64,000 bases of DNA. Origin: Paenibacillus sabuli (GTDB lineage Bacteria > Bacillota > Bacilli > Paenibacillales > Paenibacillaceae). The notes below the pieces were generated by a model, which was not told the origin of the DNA, searched no databases, and saw nothing but the letters and a program-made list of their open reading frames with translations. Positions 18,124 through 26,561 of the stretch are shown in pieces. Position numbers and translations under genes: made by a program. Every line of letters begins with the position of its first letter. Positions within the stretch are counted from its first letter, which is position 1. Where the stretch lies: NCBI RefSeq assembly GCF_014705605.1, contig NZ_JACXIZ010000009.1:1-64000 (forward strand), read 5' to 3'.

Positions 18124-18945
18124 ATGTTAACGAATGAACAAATCCGGCAGTTCGACCGGGACGGTTACCTCAAGGGGTCCGTCGTGCTGAGCGACGAAGA
18201 AGTAGAGGCGCTGCGCGAGGAGCTGCAGCTCGTCATGACGGGCCAGTCCGTGCGGCGCCCGGTGCTGAGCCGCAACCTGCTCGAGGCCAACGACGGCTTG
18301 TATGACGACATGAAGATGTCGGTCAACGAACGCGTCGTGCAGATCGTGAATATCTGGATGGCAAGCGAGAAATTCTACCGCCATGCCGCCCATCCCGTCA
18401 TCTGCGAGGAGATCGCGCAGCTTGCACGCACGAGCGGTGTGCGTATCTGGCACGATCAGATCCAGTACAAGCCGCCCGTCTCCGGCGGGCCGACCGGCTG
18501 GCATCAGGACCATCCGCTCTGGCCGGTCGTGCAGCCGGCCGAGCTGGTCAGCGCCTGGGTCGCGCTCGACGATGCCATCATCGACAATGGCTGCATGTGG
18601 ATGGTGCCCGGCAGTCATAAGTGGGGCGATCAGCAGCGGCACCTGGCAGCCGACGAGCACTTCCGCCCCGTGCACAAGCGCCCCGAGCTGCTGCCGCCGG
18701 AGGCGCGCGTCGAGGCCGTCCCGTTCGAAATCAAAAAAGGCCAGGTCGGGTATCATCATTGCCTGACCTGGCATGGCAGCCCGCACAATCGCTCTTCGCT
18801 CGATCGCCGGGCGATCGCCGTGCATTACATGCCGGACGGCTCGCGGTACGTCCCGACCGGCAGCCACCCGATGCAGGACTACATCGGCGTCTCGGCAGGA
18901 GAGCCGCTCACCGGCGACCACTTCCCGCTCGTCTATACCCGCTAG
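18124..18945 (+). CDS. Phytanoyl-CoA dioxygenase (PhyH) family protein 2
   Basis: A 273-aa Fe(II)/2-oxoglutarate dioxygenase. HxD is in TGWHQDHPLW (His127, Asp129) and the distal His in LTWHGSPHNRSS (His217, with Asn five residues later as in the family). Three start codons are in frame (TTG 18106, ATG 18118, ATG 18124); GAGGTG is spaced properly only for ATG 18124, giving the usual start MLTNEQIRQFDRDGYL. It is divergent from an AraC gene and convergent with PhyH protein 3, 20 bp away. The substrate is unknown; the paralogues are clearly divergent from one another. Confidence 0.88.
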   Translation: MLTNEQIRQFDRDGYLKGSVVLSDEEVEALREELQLVMTGQSVRRPVLSRNLLEANDGLYDDMKMSVNERVVQIVNIWMASEKFYRHAAHPVICEEIAQLARTSGVRIWHDQIQYKPPVSGGPTGWHQDHPLWPVVQPAELVSAWVALDDAIIDNGCMWMVPGSHKWGDQQRHLAADEHFRPVHKRPELLPPEARVEAVPFEIKKGQVGYHHCLTWHGSPHNRSSLDRRAIAVHYMPDGSRYVPTGSHPMQDYIGVSAGEPLTGDHFPLVYTR

Positions 18946-18965
18946 CTCGCTAAGCGAACGACCGT

Positions 18966-19931
18966 CTAGCAGATCTTCTCCTTCTGCCAGCGGATCGTTT
19001 CATCGTAGGGGACAATCTCGGGGTGGCGGTCCTGCCAGTAATACTGCAGCTCGCGCCGGGTCCAGCCCGCATAGATCTGCGGCCAGTCGCCGCCCATATG
19101 CGGCAGCAGCGATCCGGCGTCGATCGCTTCGTCCATGCGCTGGAAGCGCAGGTCTGCGGAGAGCCGTACGCGGTCCTTGACCCGGCCCGGCAGCGCCTTG
19201 TGCACCGTCAGGCTGTGAAAGGCGACAAAATCGCCCAGCTCGTAATCGCCGGCGGCCCATTCGTAGCCGAGTCCGCACAGGATCGATTCCAGCCCCCCGG
19301 CGCCGACCGCCTCCGTCACGCCGAGCAGTCCGGCCCGGTGGCTGCCCTCGAGAATGGTGAGCGAACCGAGCTCGCGCGGCGCATCGCCCAGCGGAATCCA
19401 GCACGTCCAGGTCGGCGCTGCGCCCTGAACGTGCAGGAAATCCTGATGCGACGGCGTCGCGACCAGCTCGCGATGCGGCAGCATGAGCCGCGCGATATTG
19501 CGCGGATGCGCGAAGATCTCGCCTTGCAGCAGACATTCGAACAGCTCGCGCAGACGCGGCTCGTGCGCCAGCGCGTGGAACGCCTCCAGCCGCTGCACTT
19601 GCTCGTACAGCTCCAGCGGCACGCCGACGCCGCTTTTGTGCAGCTGTTCCCCCTTCACCAGACGGTGAATTGCCTCGACGTCGGCTGCCCCTTCCATCAA
19701 TGGACGATCCGCAGCCAGGTAACCCGCTTGCTGCAGCAGCTCCAGCATCCGGCGTCTGACCTCCAGTAGCCGATCCTTGGGCAGCAAGCCCTTGAAGAAC
19801 AAATACCCGTCCCGCTCCGCCTGCGCTCTCAGCTGTGTCGGATTTTTCAGCAACGGCGTCGCGTCTTCAAACGTTTTGCTCGGTTGCTTCGCATCGGCTT
19901 CCTCCATTGCATGCCCCTGTCGTTCGGCCAT
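18966..19931 (-). CDS. Phytanoyl-CoA dioxygenase (PhyH) family protein 3
   Basis: A 321-aa Fe(II)/2-oxoglutarate dioxygenase, longer than its paralogues, with a polar N-terminal extension of about 35 residues. HxD is in TPSHQDFLHVQG (His162, Asp164) and the distal His in SLTVHKALPGR (His244). The open frame reaches 19946, but GGAGG lies 8 nt before ATG 19931, giving MAERQGHAM. It is divergent from the AraC gene at 20126, the likely regulator. Length and sequence differ enough from the other three that a different substrate is probable. Confidence 0.85.
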   Translation of the reverse strand: MAERQGHAMEEADAKQPSKTFEDATPLLKNPTQLRAQAERDGYLFFKGLLPKDRLLEVRRRMLELLQQAGYLAADRPLMEGAADVEAIHRLVKGEQLHKSGVGVPLELYEQVQRLEAFHALAHEPRLRELFECLLQGEIFAHPRNIARLMLPHRELVATPSHQDFLHVQGAAPTWTCWIPLGDAPRELGSLTILEGSHRAGLLGVTEAVGAGGLESILCGLGYEWAAGDYELGDFVAFHSLTVHKALPGRVKDRVRLSADLRFQRMDEAIDAGSLLPHMGGDWPQIYAGWTRRELQYYWQDRHPEIVPYDETIRWQKEKIC

Positions 19932-20125
19932 ACGTGATCCCTCCATTTACTTGTTCAGGATTTTAATTTATCTTTTATATAGCTACTATAATCCATATAC
20001 ATCAAGACGTATTTGGAATGAATGCGAGATATTTGTCATTTGTGAGCAAGAATTCATCAATATTCTAGTCGGATGCAAGGGCGAGGATCATTTCGTGAAT
20101 AGGCCATTCAAGGGAGGGGAAGGAC

Positions 20126-21025
20126 ATGCAACTGGAGTGGACGGCGCTCGACCCGTGCGTCATCTTTGCGAATCGGCTCGCCTGCGCGCCGGGCTTTGCA
20201 TTCGGCCCCCGTGTCATCCGCGAGCATCAACTGCTCTATGTCGCCGCCGGGCGAGGCACGGGCCGCATACAGTCGCGCAGCTATACGGTAGCTGCAGGCG
20301 ACCTGTTCTACTACGGGCCCGATATCGTGCATGCCTTCGAGGCGGACCAGGCCGAGCCGTTCGTGCTCTATGGCCTGCACTTCGCGCTGCAGCGCGCGCC
20401 CGGACTGGAGGCGCCCCATGCCCCGCCTCCTGTGCGCGAGGCGGGGCCGCACGAGCAGGAGTCGCGGCCGAACCGGTTGCTGCTGGGCGGGGACGGCGGC
20501 CCGCTCTTCGAGCTGGCGGAGCATAGCCGGCCTGGCGCTGCCGCCGCGCTGCAGGCCCGCTTCGACCGGCTGGTCGACGGGTACGAGCGCCGCGAGGAGG
20601 GCCTGGCGCTGCTGAGCAGCCGCGCCCAGTTGGTCGCGCTGCTCGTCGTGCTGGCCGAGCAGGATCAGCAGCAGCGACACCGCGCCGCCGACGCCGGCCA
20701 TGGCTATGCCGTGCGGCGGCTGCAGCGGCTGCTGGAGGAACGGGCCGCGCTGCCCTACGACCGCGAGTGGCTATCCGAGGCGACCGGCTATCATGCCGCG
20801 CATGCCGCCCGGCTGCTGCGCGCGCACACCGGACGCGCCCCGCATGATTACCACAACGCGCAAAAGCTGGCGCGGGCGCGCCAGCTTTTGCGGGAGAGCG
20901 AGCTGCCGATTACGGCGATTGCCGAGCAGCTCCACTATTCGTCGATTCATTATTTTTCCAAAGCGTTCAAGCTGGCCGTAGGCGTCTCGCCGCTCCGCTA
21001 TCGCGAGCTGCGCCTCATGCTGTGA
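20126..21025 (+). CDS. AraC family transcriptional regulator
   Basis: A 299-aa regulator. The N-terminal cupin (about 25-110) contains REHQLLYVAAGRGTG and a DLFYYGPDIVHAF strand pair, and the C-terminal helix-turn-helix pair ends LHYSSIHYFSKAFKLAVGVSP. A GGAGGGGAAGG ribosome binding site directly precedes ATG 20126. It is divergent to PhyH protein 3. The pattern of one AraC gene facing one dioxygenase occurs three times in this region. Confidence 0.9.
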   Translation: MQLEWTALDPCVIFANRLACAPGFAFGPRVIREHQLLYVAAGRGTGRIQSRSYTVAAGDLFYYGPDIVHAFEADQAEPFVLYGLHFALQRAPGLEAPHAPPPVREAGPHEQESRPNRLLLGGDGGPLFELAEHSRPGAAAALQARFDRLVDGYERREEGLALLSSRAQLVALLVVLAEQDQQQRHRAADAGHGYAVRRLQRLLEERAALPYDREWLSEATGYHAAHAARLLRAHTGRAPHDYHNAQKLARARQLLRESELPITAIAEQLHYSSIHYFSKAFKLAVGVSPLRYRELRLML

Positions 21026-21161
21026 AGCGATGTCCCCGGGCGGGGCTCGATTCCGCCGGCTCTGCCGCATAGCTCGAGCTCGGCAAGCATGAGTGCCTGC
21101 GCCTGATCCGGACCGCCATTCGGCCCAAGGTCAACTCTCGGCACTGGCACTATAGGCCCGC

Positions 21162-22292
21162 TCAGAGATCGATCCAGCGCCGCTCCCGGTGGCTGCGTAG
21201 GATGGCATCCACCAGCTCCACGATCCGGTGCCCGTCGGCGAAGGTAGCGTGCGTCGTGCGGCGGCGCCGATCGGTCATATAGCCGTAGAAATCGGCGCAC
21301 AGATTTTTGAGCCCGTCGGGCCAGCCTTCCTCATGCCCGCCCGGATAATGGGCCAACGCCGCCGGTCGCGGCGCGAGAATTTCGGGGTCCTTGACCCAGA
21401 TCTCGCTCGCTTCGCCGCGCTTGCCGACCCAGAGCCGGTTCGGGAGTTCCTGATCCCAGGCAATCGCCGATTGCCGGGCCGCCACCTCGAAGAACAGACG
21501 GTTTTTGCGACCTGCAGACACCTGAGACACCGTGAATACGCCCTGTACGTCGTCCTCGAAATGCACCAGCACGCTGCCGTAATCCTCGCTCTCGATATCG
21601 ACCTTCTCCGTCTTGCCGCCCTGCAGCGGATTGAAGGTCGCCGCCGAGACGAGGGGCTTGCGACGCACGGGATGCGCCGTCTTGAGATCGGCGCACACCG
21701 CGACGATCTTCTTGTCCAGCACATATTGCACCGTATCGCACCAGTGCGAGCCGATGTCCGCGATCGCACGCGAGACGCCGTTGACCTCCGGATCGAGCCG
21801 CCAGCTGTAATCCGAATCGAGCAGCAGCCAGTCCTGCAGATAGCCGCCGTGCACGTGGATCGGCTTGCCGCCCTGCCCCTTGCGCAGCAGCTCCTTGGCC
21901 TGGGCGACCATCGGATAATGCCGATAATTGAAGCAGACCGCACTCTGGACCTGTGCCCGCTCCGCCAGCCGGACCAGCTCGCCCGATTGCTCGGGATCCA
22001 TCGCCAGCGGCTTTTCCGAGAGGAGATGCTTGCCCTGCTCCAAAGCCAGCTTGTTGATCTCGAAGTGCAAGGCATTGGGCGTACAGTTGTGTACCGCCTG
22101 AATCTTGGGGTCCGTTACTAGCGCCCGATAGTCGGGATAGGCGCTCGGGATGCCCAGCTCTTTGGCAAACGCCTCGCTCTTCTCCTTCGAACTGCCGGCC
22201 ACGCCCGCTACAACGACGCCGGGCAGCCGGCGCAACGCTTCGACATGCGACGAAGCCGAAAACCCGGTTCCGACGACTCCTACCTGGATCAT
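21162..22292 (-). CDS. Gfo/Idh/MocA family oxidoreductase
   Basis: A 376-aa NAD(P)-dependent dehydrogenase. The Rossmann start is MIQVGVVGTGFSASSHVEAL, the catalytic-region motif is LLSEKPLAM, and the C-terminal domain contains ADIGSHWCDTVQYVL and the late AHYPGGHEEGWPD segment seen in sugar dehydrogenases of this family. A GTG at 22298 would add two residues; AAGGAG is spaced for ATG 22292. It appears to be a single-gene unit downstream of the 104-bp element. The substrate is probably a sugar or cyclitol but is not determined. Confidence 0.9.
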   Translation of the reverse strand: MIQVGVVGTGFSASSHVEALRRLPGVVVAGVAGSSKEKSEAFAKELGIPSAYPDYRALVTDPKIQAVHNCTPNALHFEINKLALEQGKHLLSEKPLAMDPEQSGELVRLAERAQVQSAVCFNYRHYPMVAQAKELLRKGQGGKPIHVHGGYLQDWLLLDSDYSWRLDPEVNGVSRAIADIGSHWCDTVQYVLDKKIVAVCADLKTAHPVRRKPLVSAATFNPLQGGKTEKVDIESEDYGSVLVHFEDDVQGVFTVSQVSAGRKNRLFFEVAARQSAIAWDQELPNRLWVGKRGEASEIWVKDPEILAPRPAALAHYPGGHEEGWPDGLKNLCADFYGYMTDRRRRTTHATFADGHRIVELVDAILRSHRERRWIDL

Positions 22293-22385
22293 GCGCACCC
22301 GCTCCTTCTCGCTTCATAAGATGAGAAACAACCGATGCTATTCTATCACCAGAATCGCCGCTCCGGAATCAGCAAAAACGCCCGT

Positions 22386-22489
22386 CAAGGCGAAACGGCT
22401 GTCTCCGTCTTTTGGCGGCGATGCAAGTTACGTTCCGAGAATATAGAGACCGTTTATAAGCGTAAAACTTATAAATTCTATATATTCAA
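22386..22489. repeat. 104-bp two-hairpin dispersed element, copy 2
   Basis: It matches 7681-7784 over its whole length without gaps, about 90 percent identical. The TTTATAAG/CTTATAAA hairpin half is almost invariant. The GC-rich hairpin half varies, and one C-G pair of copy 1 is a T-A pair here. It lies between the rhodanese stop and the Gfo/Idh start, both minus-strand genes. Confidence 0.9.
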
Positions 22490-22554
22490 TAAATGACCGG
22501 CGCTTCGCTTCGGTTGGCGCATGTTCGACCGGCAGCTCGATGCCTGTCATCCGG

Positions 22555-22944
22555 CTACACGCACGGCTCGCAGCTGCCTTCCAGGCCGCCCGGCGTGATC
22601 ATGCTGTACCCGACGACCGCAATGCCCTTGCGCCGCAAAAAACGGGCCCCCAGGTTCAGCAGGACCCGATCGGATACGACCAGCACGACCCGGCGCCGGC
22701 CAATCTCGCCGTAATGCCGGCCCAAATATGCCAGCGGCAGCTGGATGGCGCCGCCGTCGGCGGGCATTCGCGCCGAGTCGCGATAGTCCCGCAAGTCGAG
22801 CAACACCGCTTCGTCAAGCTCCGGCGCAGCGGCCCGCAGATCAAGCTGCGGGATGCCACCCACCGGGACGTGCCGCTGATAGCTCCAGTAGATCAACAGA
22901 CCGGCGGCGAGCGCCAGCCCCGTCCCCCACGCCCACAAATTCAT
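22555..22944 (-). CDS. Membrane-anchored rhodanese-like protein lacking the catalytic cysteine
   Basis: A 129-aa protein with one N-terminal membrane helix (about 3-21), then a rhodanese-like domain with VLLDLRDYRDSARMPADGGAIQLPL and a C-terminal GIAVVGYSMITPGGL. Where an active sulfurtransferase has a Cys in the loop after the central strand, this has VVSDRVLLNLG, with Ser-Asp and no Cys. It is therefore unlikely to transfer sulfur; such domains often serve as sensors or partners. It is 7 nt downstream of the IDEAL gene, so the two form an operon. Confidence 0.75.
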   Translation of the reverse strand: MNLWAWGTGLALAAGLLIYWSYQRHVPVGGIPQLDLRAAAPELDEAVLLDLRDYRDSARMPADGGAIQLPLAYLGRHYGEIGRRRVVLVVSDRVLLNLGARFLRRKGIAVVGYSMITPGGLEGSCEPCV

Positions 22945-22951
22945 TGCCGGG

Positions 22952-23314
22952 TTAACGGTACTGCCCGAGCCGATTCGTGTAGCTGATGCGCCGATCGGCC
23001 TCCGTCTCGGGCGCGGCCGGCGCGGCCATGCCGCGCAATCGGTCCGTGAGCTCGGCGAACCACGCCTCGTCGCGTGTCGCCAGCGCCAGATCGATCAGGC
23101 TCTTGCATGCCTGCGCATCCTCCAGCCCGCTCTCGGGGAGCGCTTTGTATTTACCTGCCCGCAGCGAAGCCGAATGTCCGATCGCCTCGTCGTGATCCGA
23201 ATGCACGACTGCGACCTTGACGCCGCTGCCGTACACGAAGGATTCGACATAGCCATGCACCAGCTCGCCTTGACTTGTATGTCCTTGCACCCAATCGCCA
23301 ATTTGTACGGTCAT
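22952..23314 (-). CDS. IDEAL domain-containing protein
   Basis: A 120-aa protein. The N-terminal half (IGDWVQGHTSQGELVHGYVESF) looks like a small beta-barrel. Residues about 68-90, SLIDLALATRDEAWFAELTDRL, match the IDEAL domain named after its conserved residues and common in Bacillales proteins of unknown role. The C-terminus is polar. It is the first gene of a two-gene unit with the rhodanese-like protein. No enzymatic motif is seen. Confidence 0.8.
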   Translation of the reverse strand: MTVQIGDWVQGHTSQGELVHGYVESFVYGSGVKVAVVHSDHDEAIGHSASLRAGKYKALPESGLEDAQACKSLIDLALATRDEAWFAELTDRLRGMAAPAAPETEADRRISYTNRLGQYR

Positions 23315-23492
23315 GGTTAAAGCACCACCTAACGGTTAAGGTTAATGACGAAACGTATTGCGCCGGTAAAGCAGCGCAGCCGCTTCGTTAAGGCTTTACA
23401 ACTGTAACAACTACGAGTACACTTGTGAGATAAAAGAAGCCGCCTTGCTCTCCTGATCTTCCGGATTGCCAAATTGCGGTGCGTCGTGTCGC

Positions 23493-23520
23493 TTGACTTA
23501 CTGTAATGATAATTGATACA
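23493..23520 (+). promoter_or_regulatory. Candidate SigA promoter of the DsbA-family gene
   Basis: TTGACT and GATACA are separated by 16 bp, about 30 bp upstream of the GGAGGTG ribosome binding site of the gene at 23552. Confidence 0.5.
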
Positions 23521-23551
23521 GTTTATTTTGTCAACTATTCGGAGGTGTGTC

Positions 23552-24283
23552 ATGAAAGTAGAAGTATGGTCCGATTTTGCCTGTCCCTTTTGTTACATTG
23601 GCAAGCGTCGTCTCGAGCAGGCGCTCGCCGATTCTCCCCATCGCGATCAGATCGAGGTAGAGTACCGCAGCTTCGAGCTCGACCCCGGCGCGGCGCGCGA
23701 TGCCGGCATGAACGTCCACCAGATGCTCGCAGCCAAATACGGCATGCCGCTCGAGCAGGCGCAGACGATGAATCGTCAATTGTCCGGCCAGGCCGCGGCG
23801 GAAGGGCTGGACTTCCAGTTCGACCGGACGATCCTGACCAATACGTTCGACGCGCACCGGCTCGCCCAGTACGCCCGGACGCAGGGTCGGGCAGCCGAGC
23901 TGACCGAGCTGCTGCTCAAAGGCTACTTCACGGACGGATTGCACCTGGGCGATGCGGACACCCTGCTCGGCCTGGCCAAGGCGGTCGGACTGGATGAGCA
24001 GGAGGCCGCGGCCGTCCTCGCCGGCGATCGTTATGCCGACGAGGTGCGCAGCGACGAGCAGCGCGCCGCCCGGCTCGGCATCCGCGGCGTCCCGTTCTAT
24101 CTGCTGGACGGCAAGCTGGCCGTATCCGGCGCCCAGCAGGCGGAGGCCTTCCGGCAGGCACTGGAGCAGGCATGGGCCGAGCATACGCCCCCGCCCGCAC
24201 CGCTCCAGGCGCAAGCGGACGAAGCCTGCAGCGACGGCCTGTGCGCGCCGGTCACGACGAACAAGCCGCTCATCCACGACTAA
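23552..24283 (+). CDS. DsbA family oxidoreductase, FrnE-like
   Basis: A 243-aa thioredoxin-fold protein of the DsbA/FrnE group. The active site CPFC is at residues 11-14 (SDFACPFCYIGKRRLE), followed by the helical insertion and cis-Pro segment GIRGVPFYLLDGKLAVSGAQ. There is no signal peptide, so it acts in the cytosol, unlike classical DsbA. Family members are cytoplasmic thiol oxidoreductases or isomerases, some tied to oxidative stress. An extra Cys pair occurs near the end (ACSDGLC). GGAGGTG directly precedes ATG 23552; the open frame before it is the promoter region. Confidence 0.9.
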   Translation: MKVEVWSDFACPFCYIGKRRLEQALADSPHRDQIEVEYRSFELDPGAARDAGMNVHQMLAAKYGMPLEQAQTMNRQLSGQAAAEGLDFQFDRTILTNTFDAHRLAQYARTQGRAAELTELLLKGYFTDGLHLGDADTLLGLAKAVGLDEQEAAAVLAGDRYADEVRSDEQRAARLGIRGVPFYLLDGKLAVSGAQQAEAFRQALEQAWAEHTPPPAPLQAQADEACSDGLCAPVTTNKPLIHD

Positions 24284-24317
24284 GGCCGGCGCAGGACCGC
24301 GCCGGTATGGCCGGGCC

Positions 24318-24485
24318 GCTCCTGTTCCGAAGGCGTCGGGCGCGTCGCCGCAGGCCGATCGTGTTCGGGCCCAGCGGCCGGGCGCATCACCGCTGGGACG
24401 CTCCTGTCCGAGCCGATCATGTCTTCGCTGAGCCGTTCCTGCCCGGGGCCGAGCGTGTCGCCGCAGGTCGATCGTGCTCGGGGCC
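24318..24485. repeat. Decayed direct repeats in a GC-rich gap
   Basis: GTCGCCGCAGG(C/T)CGATCGTG(T/C)TCGGG occurs at 24344 and 24457 (113 bp apart), with shorter GCTCCTGTYC words between. The gap lies between convergent genes and has no visible gene. Confidence 0.55.
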
Positions 24486-24560
24486 GGGCGAATTTGCTCA
24501 ATCGGTCCCGACTCGCTGCGTCAGGCCGCTCTCGCAACCTCTGGCCATCCCTATCCATAC

Positions 24561-25097
24561 TCAGTCCTGCGCCTTGTCTTCCACGAGTCCGCTGAGCTTG
24601 ACTTGCCCCCAGGGCGCGAGCTTGACCGCTACCAGCAGGCTGTCCGCCCGCTCCTCCAGCGCCTTGCCCGTCCCTTCCGGTACATAGTAGCGCTCCAATC
24701 CGTATTCCAGCTGGAGCTGATCGCCCCAGATATAATCGAGCCGCGCCGGCAGCACGGCCTCGCCGGCTCCCGCGGAGGGACGCCCCCGGTAGACGCCGAC
24801 TGCCTCGAAAACGCCGTCCCCTTCGCCGCGCTCGCGCAGCAGCACATACGCGCGTTCGTTCGTCTTCGGCGGCGTATCGCCGCGCCACATCGACTGCGGC
24901 AGCGTGCTGATCTCGTAGCTGAGCGTGACGTAGTCGCCGTAGAACAGGTCGCGCGGATCGACCGGCGCCGTCTCCAGACGGATCTCGGTCCCGTATCGCT
25001 CCACCGCCGCGTTCGACGCAGCCAGCAGCACCAAGGCGAGCAATTGAAGCCCGACTGCCGCCCAGACGATCCAACGTCTACCCTTGCTTCGTATCAT
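24561..25097 (-). CDS. GDYXXLXY domain membrane-anchored protein
   Basis: A 178-aa protein with one N-terminal membrane helix (about 9-27) and an extracytoplasmic domain containing the name-giving motif GDYVTLSY (about 54-61). The DPRDLF segment before it is also typical. Function is unknown in the family. Its start overlaps the end of the DUF2157 gene by 20 bp, and these two families are frequent operon partners, so a joint membrane complex is likely. Confidence 0.85.
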   Translation of the reverse strand: MIRSKGRRWIVWAAVGLQLLALVLLAASNAAVERYGTEIRLETAPVDPRDLFYGDYVTLSYEISTLPQSMWRGDTPPKTNERAYVLLRERGEGDGVFEAVGVYRGRPSAGAGEAVLPARLDYIWGDQLQLEYGLERYYVPEGTGKALEERADSLLVAVKLAPWGQVKLSGLVEDKAQD

Positions 25098-26316
25098 CCG
25101 CGTGCCCTCCTTCCAGATAGCGGCTTCGGCGCCGTCCCAGGTACCAGCTCAGCGCGAGCAGCAGCAGGCCCCCGGTGACGAAGAATAGCGACTTGCTCAT
25201 GAACGCCCATGCCAGGCGCGTATAAGCCAGCAGCACGGCGAACAGGAACAGTCCCGTGCCCAGATTGACCTGGAAGCGCCACTGCGCCGCGTATCCTCGC
25301 CACAGCACGACCAGCGAGAATCCGCACAGTGCCAGGACGTACAGCAGATCGGGAATGCCGGGTACAAAATACCAGGGCGCCAGCAGCAACGCGTCCCATA
25401 GCTCGGGCGCTCGGCCACCCCGCAGCTTGGCCGCGGCCGAGAGGGCGAGCAGCGCACAGACGGCGATAAGCATCGCCCAGGCCGCAGTCTGTCCGTCGCC
25501 GGACGCCGTGAACCGCAGAAGCGGCAGCTCGTCGGGAATCAAGACCATGAAGACGCCAAAAATGTAGGCCGCCGTGAGCGCGCTCCCCTGCAGCGGCAGC
25601 GCCAGAGCGCGATCGCCGAGCCAGTCAGCCGCCGCATACAGGGCGAGGACCGGCAGCAGCACCCACACGATGCGCACGTCCCAATAGCCGAGCGCCATCA
25701 CCGCCTGCAGCAGCAGGCCGACGCCGAGCAGCCACGTCTGCCAGCTCCGGCGCCGGACGAAGGCGTATCCCCCCAGACCAACTATGAAGAGGAGCGCCGC
25801 CGACACGCTGAAGCGGTCGAGCGAAAGGATGGCGTACCAGCCGGCCACATGCAAGATGATAGCGGTTAACAAAAACAAAAAGCCGGATCGGTACAGCCAC
25901 GTCATCAGCACCCCGGCCGCTCCCCAGAGCACGAACGAATACGTGTGGAACGTCACCATGTGATACGTCTGGACGATCAAAAAAATGGCTCCGCCGAACG
26001 CCATCAAACCAATGCCGGTCATCGCCAAGCCAAGCCTGCGGTCGCTGCGCCGGCTCAGCGCCTCCCCGGCCGCGTAGAAGCCCGCTACCGCGAGCAGCAG
26101 AATTGCCATACGCCAGATCGCGCCGATCTGCTGCCAATTAGCCGCTACGAACGTCAGGATGCCGATGCCGACCAGCAGACTGCCCAATAGCGGCAGCAGG
26201 CCGACGGCGCGTTTTTTCTCGTCGTAGAGCGCCAGCAGCTGTTCCGCCTGCACCTCAGTGACAATGCCTTTTTCGACCCACACTGGCGTTTCTTGCGCCA
26301 GCCACTTCCTTGACAT
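25078..26316 (-). CDS. DUF2157 domain multi-pass membrane protein
   Basis: A 412-aa protein. A soluble N-terminal segment (about 1-45, VEKGIVTEVQAEQLLALYDE) is followed by some 12 hydrophobic helices, the first being LLPLLGSLLVGIGILTFVAANWQQI, the conserved DUF2157 signature. Four in-frame starts exist (TTG 26331, GTG 26325, ATG 26322, ATG 26316); GGGGGTG is best spaced for ATG 26316. It is co-transcribed with the overlapping GDYXXLXY gene. No transport or enzyme motif is recognisable. Confidence 0.85.
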   Translation of the reverse strand: MSRKWLAQETPVWVEKGIVTEVQAEQLLALYDEKKRAVGLLPLLGSLLVGIGILTFVAANWQQIGAIWRMAILLLAVAGFYAAGEALSRRSDRRLGLAMTGIGLMAFGGAIFLIVQTYHMVTFHTYSFVLWGAAGVLMTWLYRSGFLFLLTAIILHVAGWYAILSLDRFSVSAALLFIVGLGGYAFVRRRSWQTWLLGVGLLLQAVMALGYWDVRIVWVLLPVLALYAAADWLGDRALALPLQGSALTAAYIFGVFMVLIPDELPLLRFTASGDGQTAAWAMLIAVCALLALSAAAKLRGGRAPELWDALLLAPWYFVPGIPDLLYVLALCGFSLVVLWRGYAAQWRFQVNLGTGLFLFAVLLAYTRLAWAFMSKSLFFVTGGLLLLALSWYLGRRRSRYLEGGHADDTKQG

Positions 26317-26480
26317 GCCCATCACCCCCAAGCAAGATGTCCTTCTTCTAGTATACGCGCTTTTGCCGCCTAATGTTGCGCGGCGTCGATGCAGCAGGAT
26401 CGCACCACTTTTCAGCAGCTTTGCTTCTTCGCAAGGCAGGCCTTGGCGCCGTATACTTGAACCATGCGATCACGAAGCGC

Positions 26481-26545
26481 CTGAAGAACGCTTGCAAAGA
26501 AACTGAGGAACGTTCACAAAGAAGCACCTGAGGAACACTCACAAA
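26481..26545. repeat. Three short direct repeats in front of PhyH protein 4
   Basis: CTGAAGAACGCTTGCAAA (26481), CTGAGGAACGTTCACAAA (26503) and CTGAGGAACACTCACAAA (26528) have steps of 22 and 25 bp. The last ends just before the GGAGG ribosome binding site, so the array would lie in the 5' leader or act as an operator. Confidence 0.6.
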
Positions 26546-26561
26546 TTGGAGGTTGGTAAAA

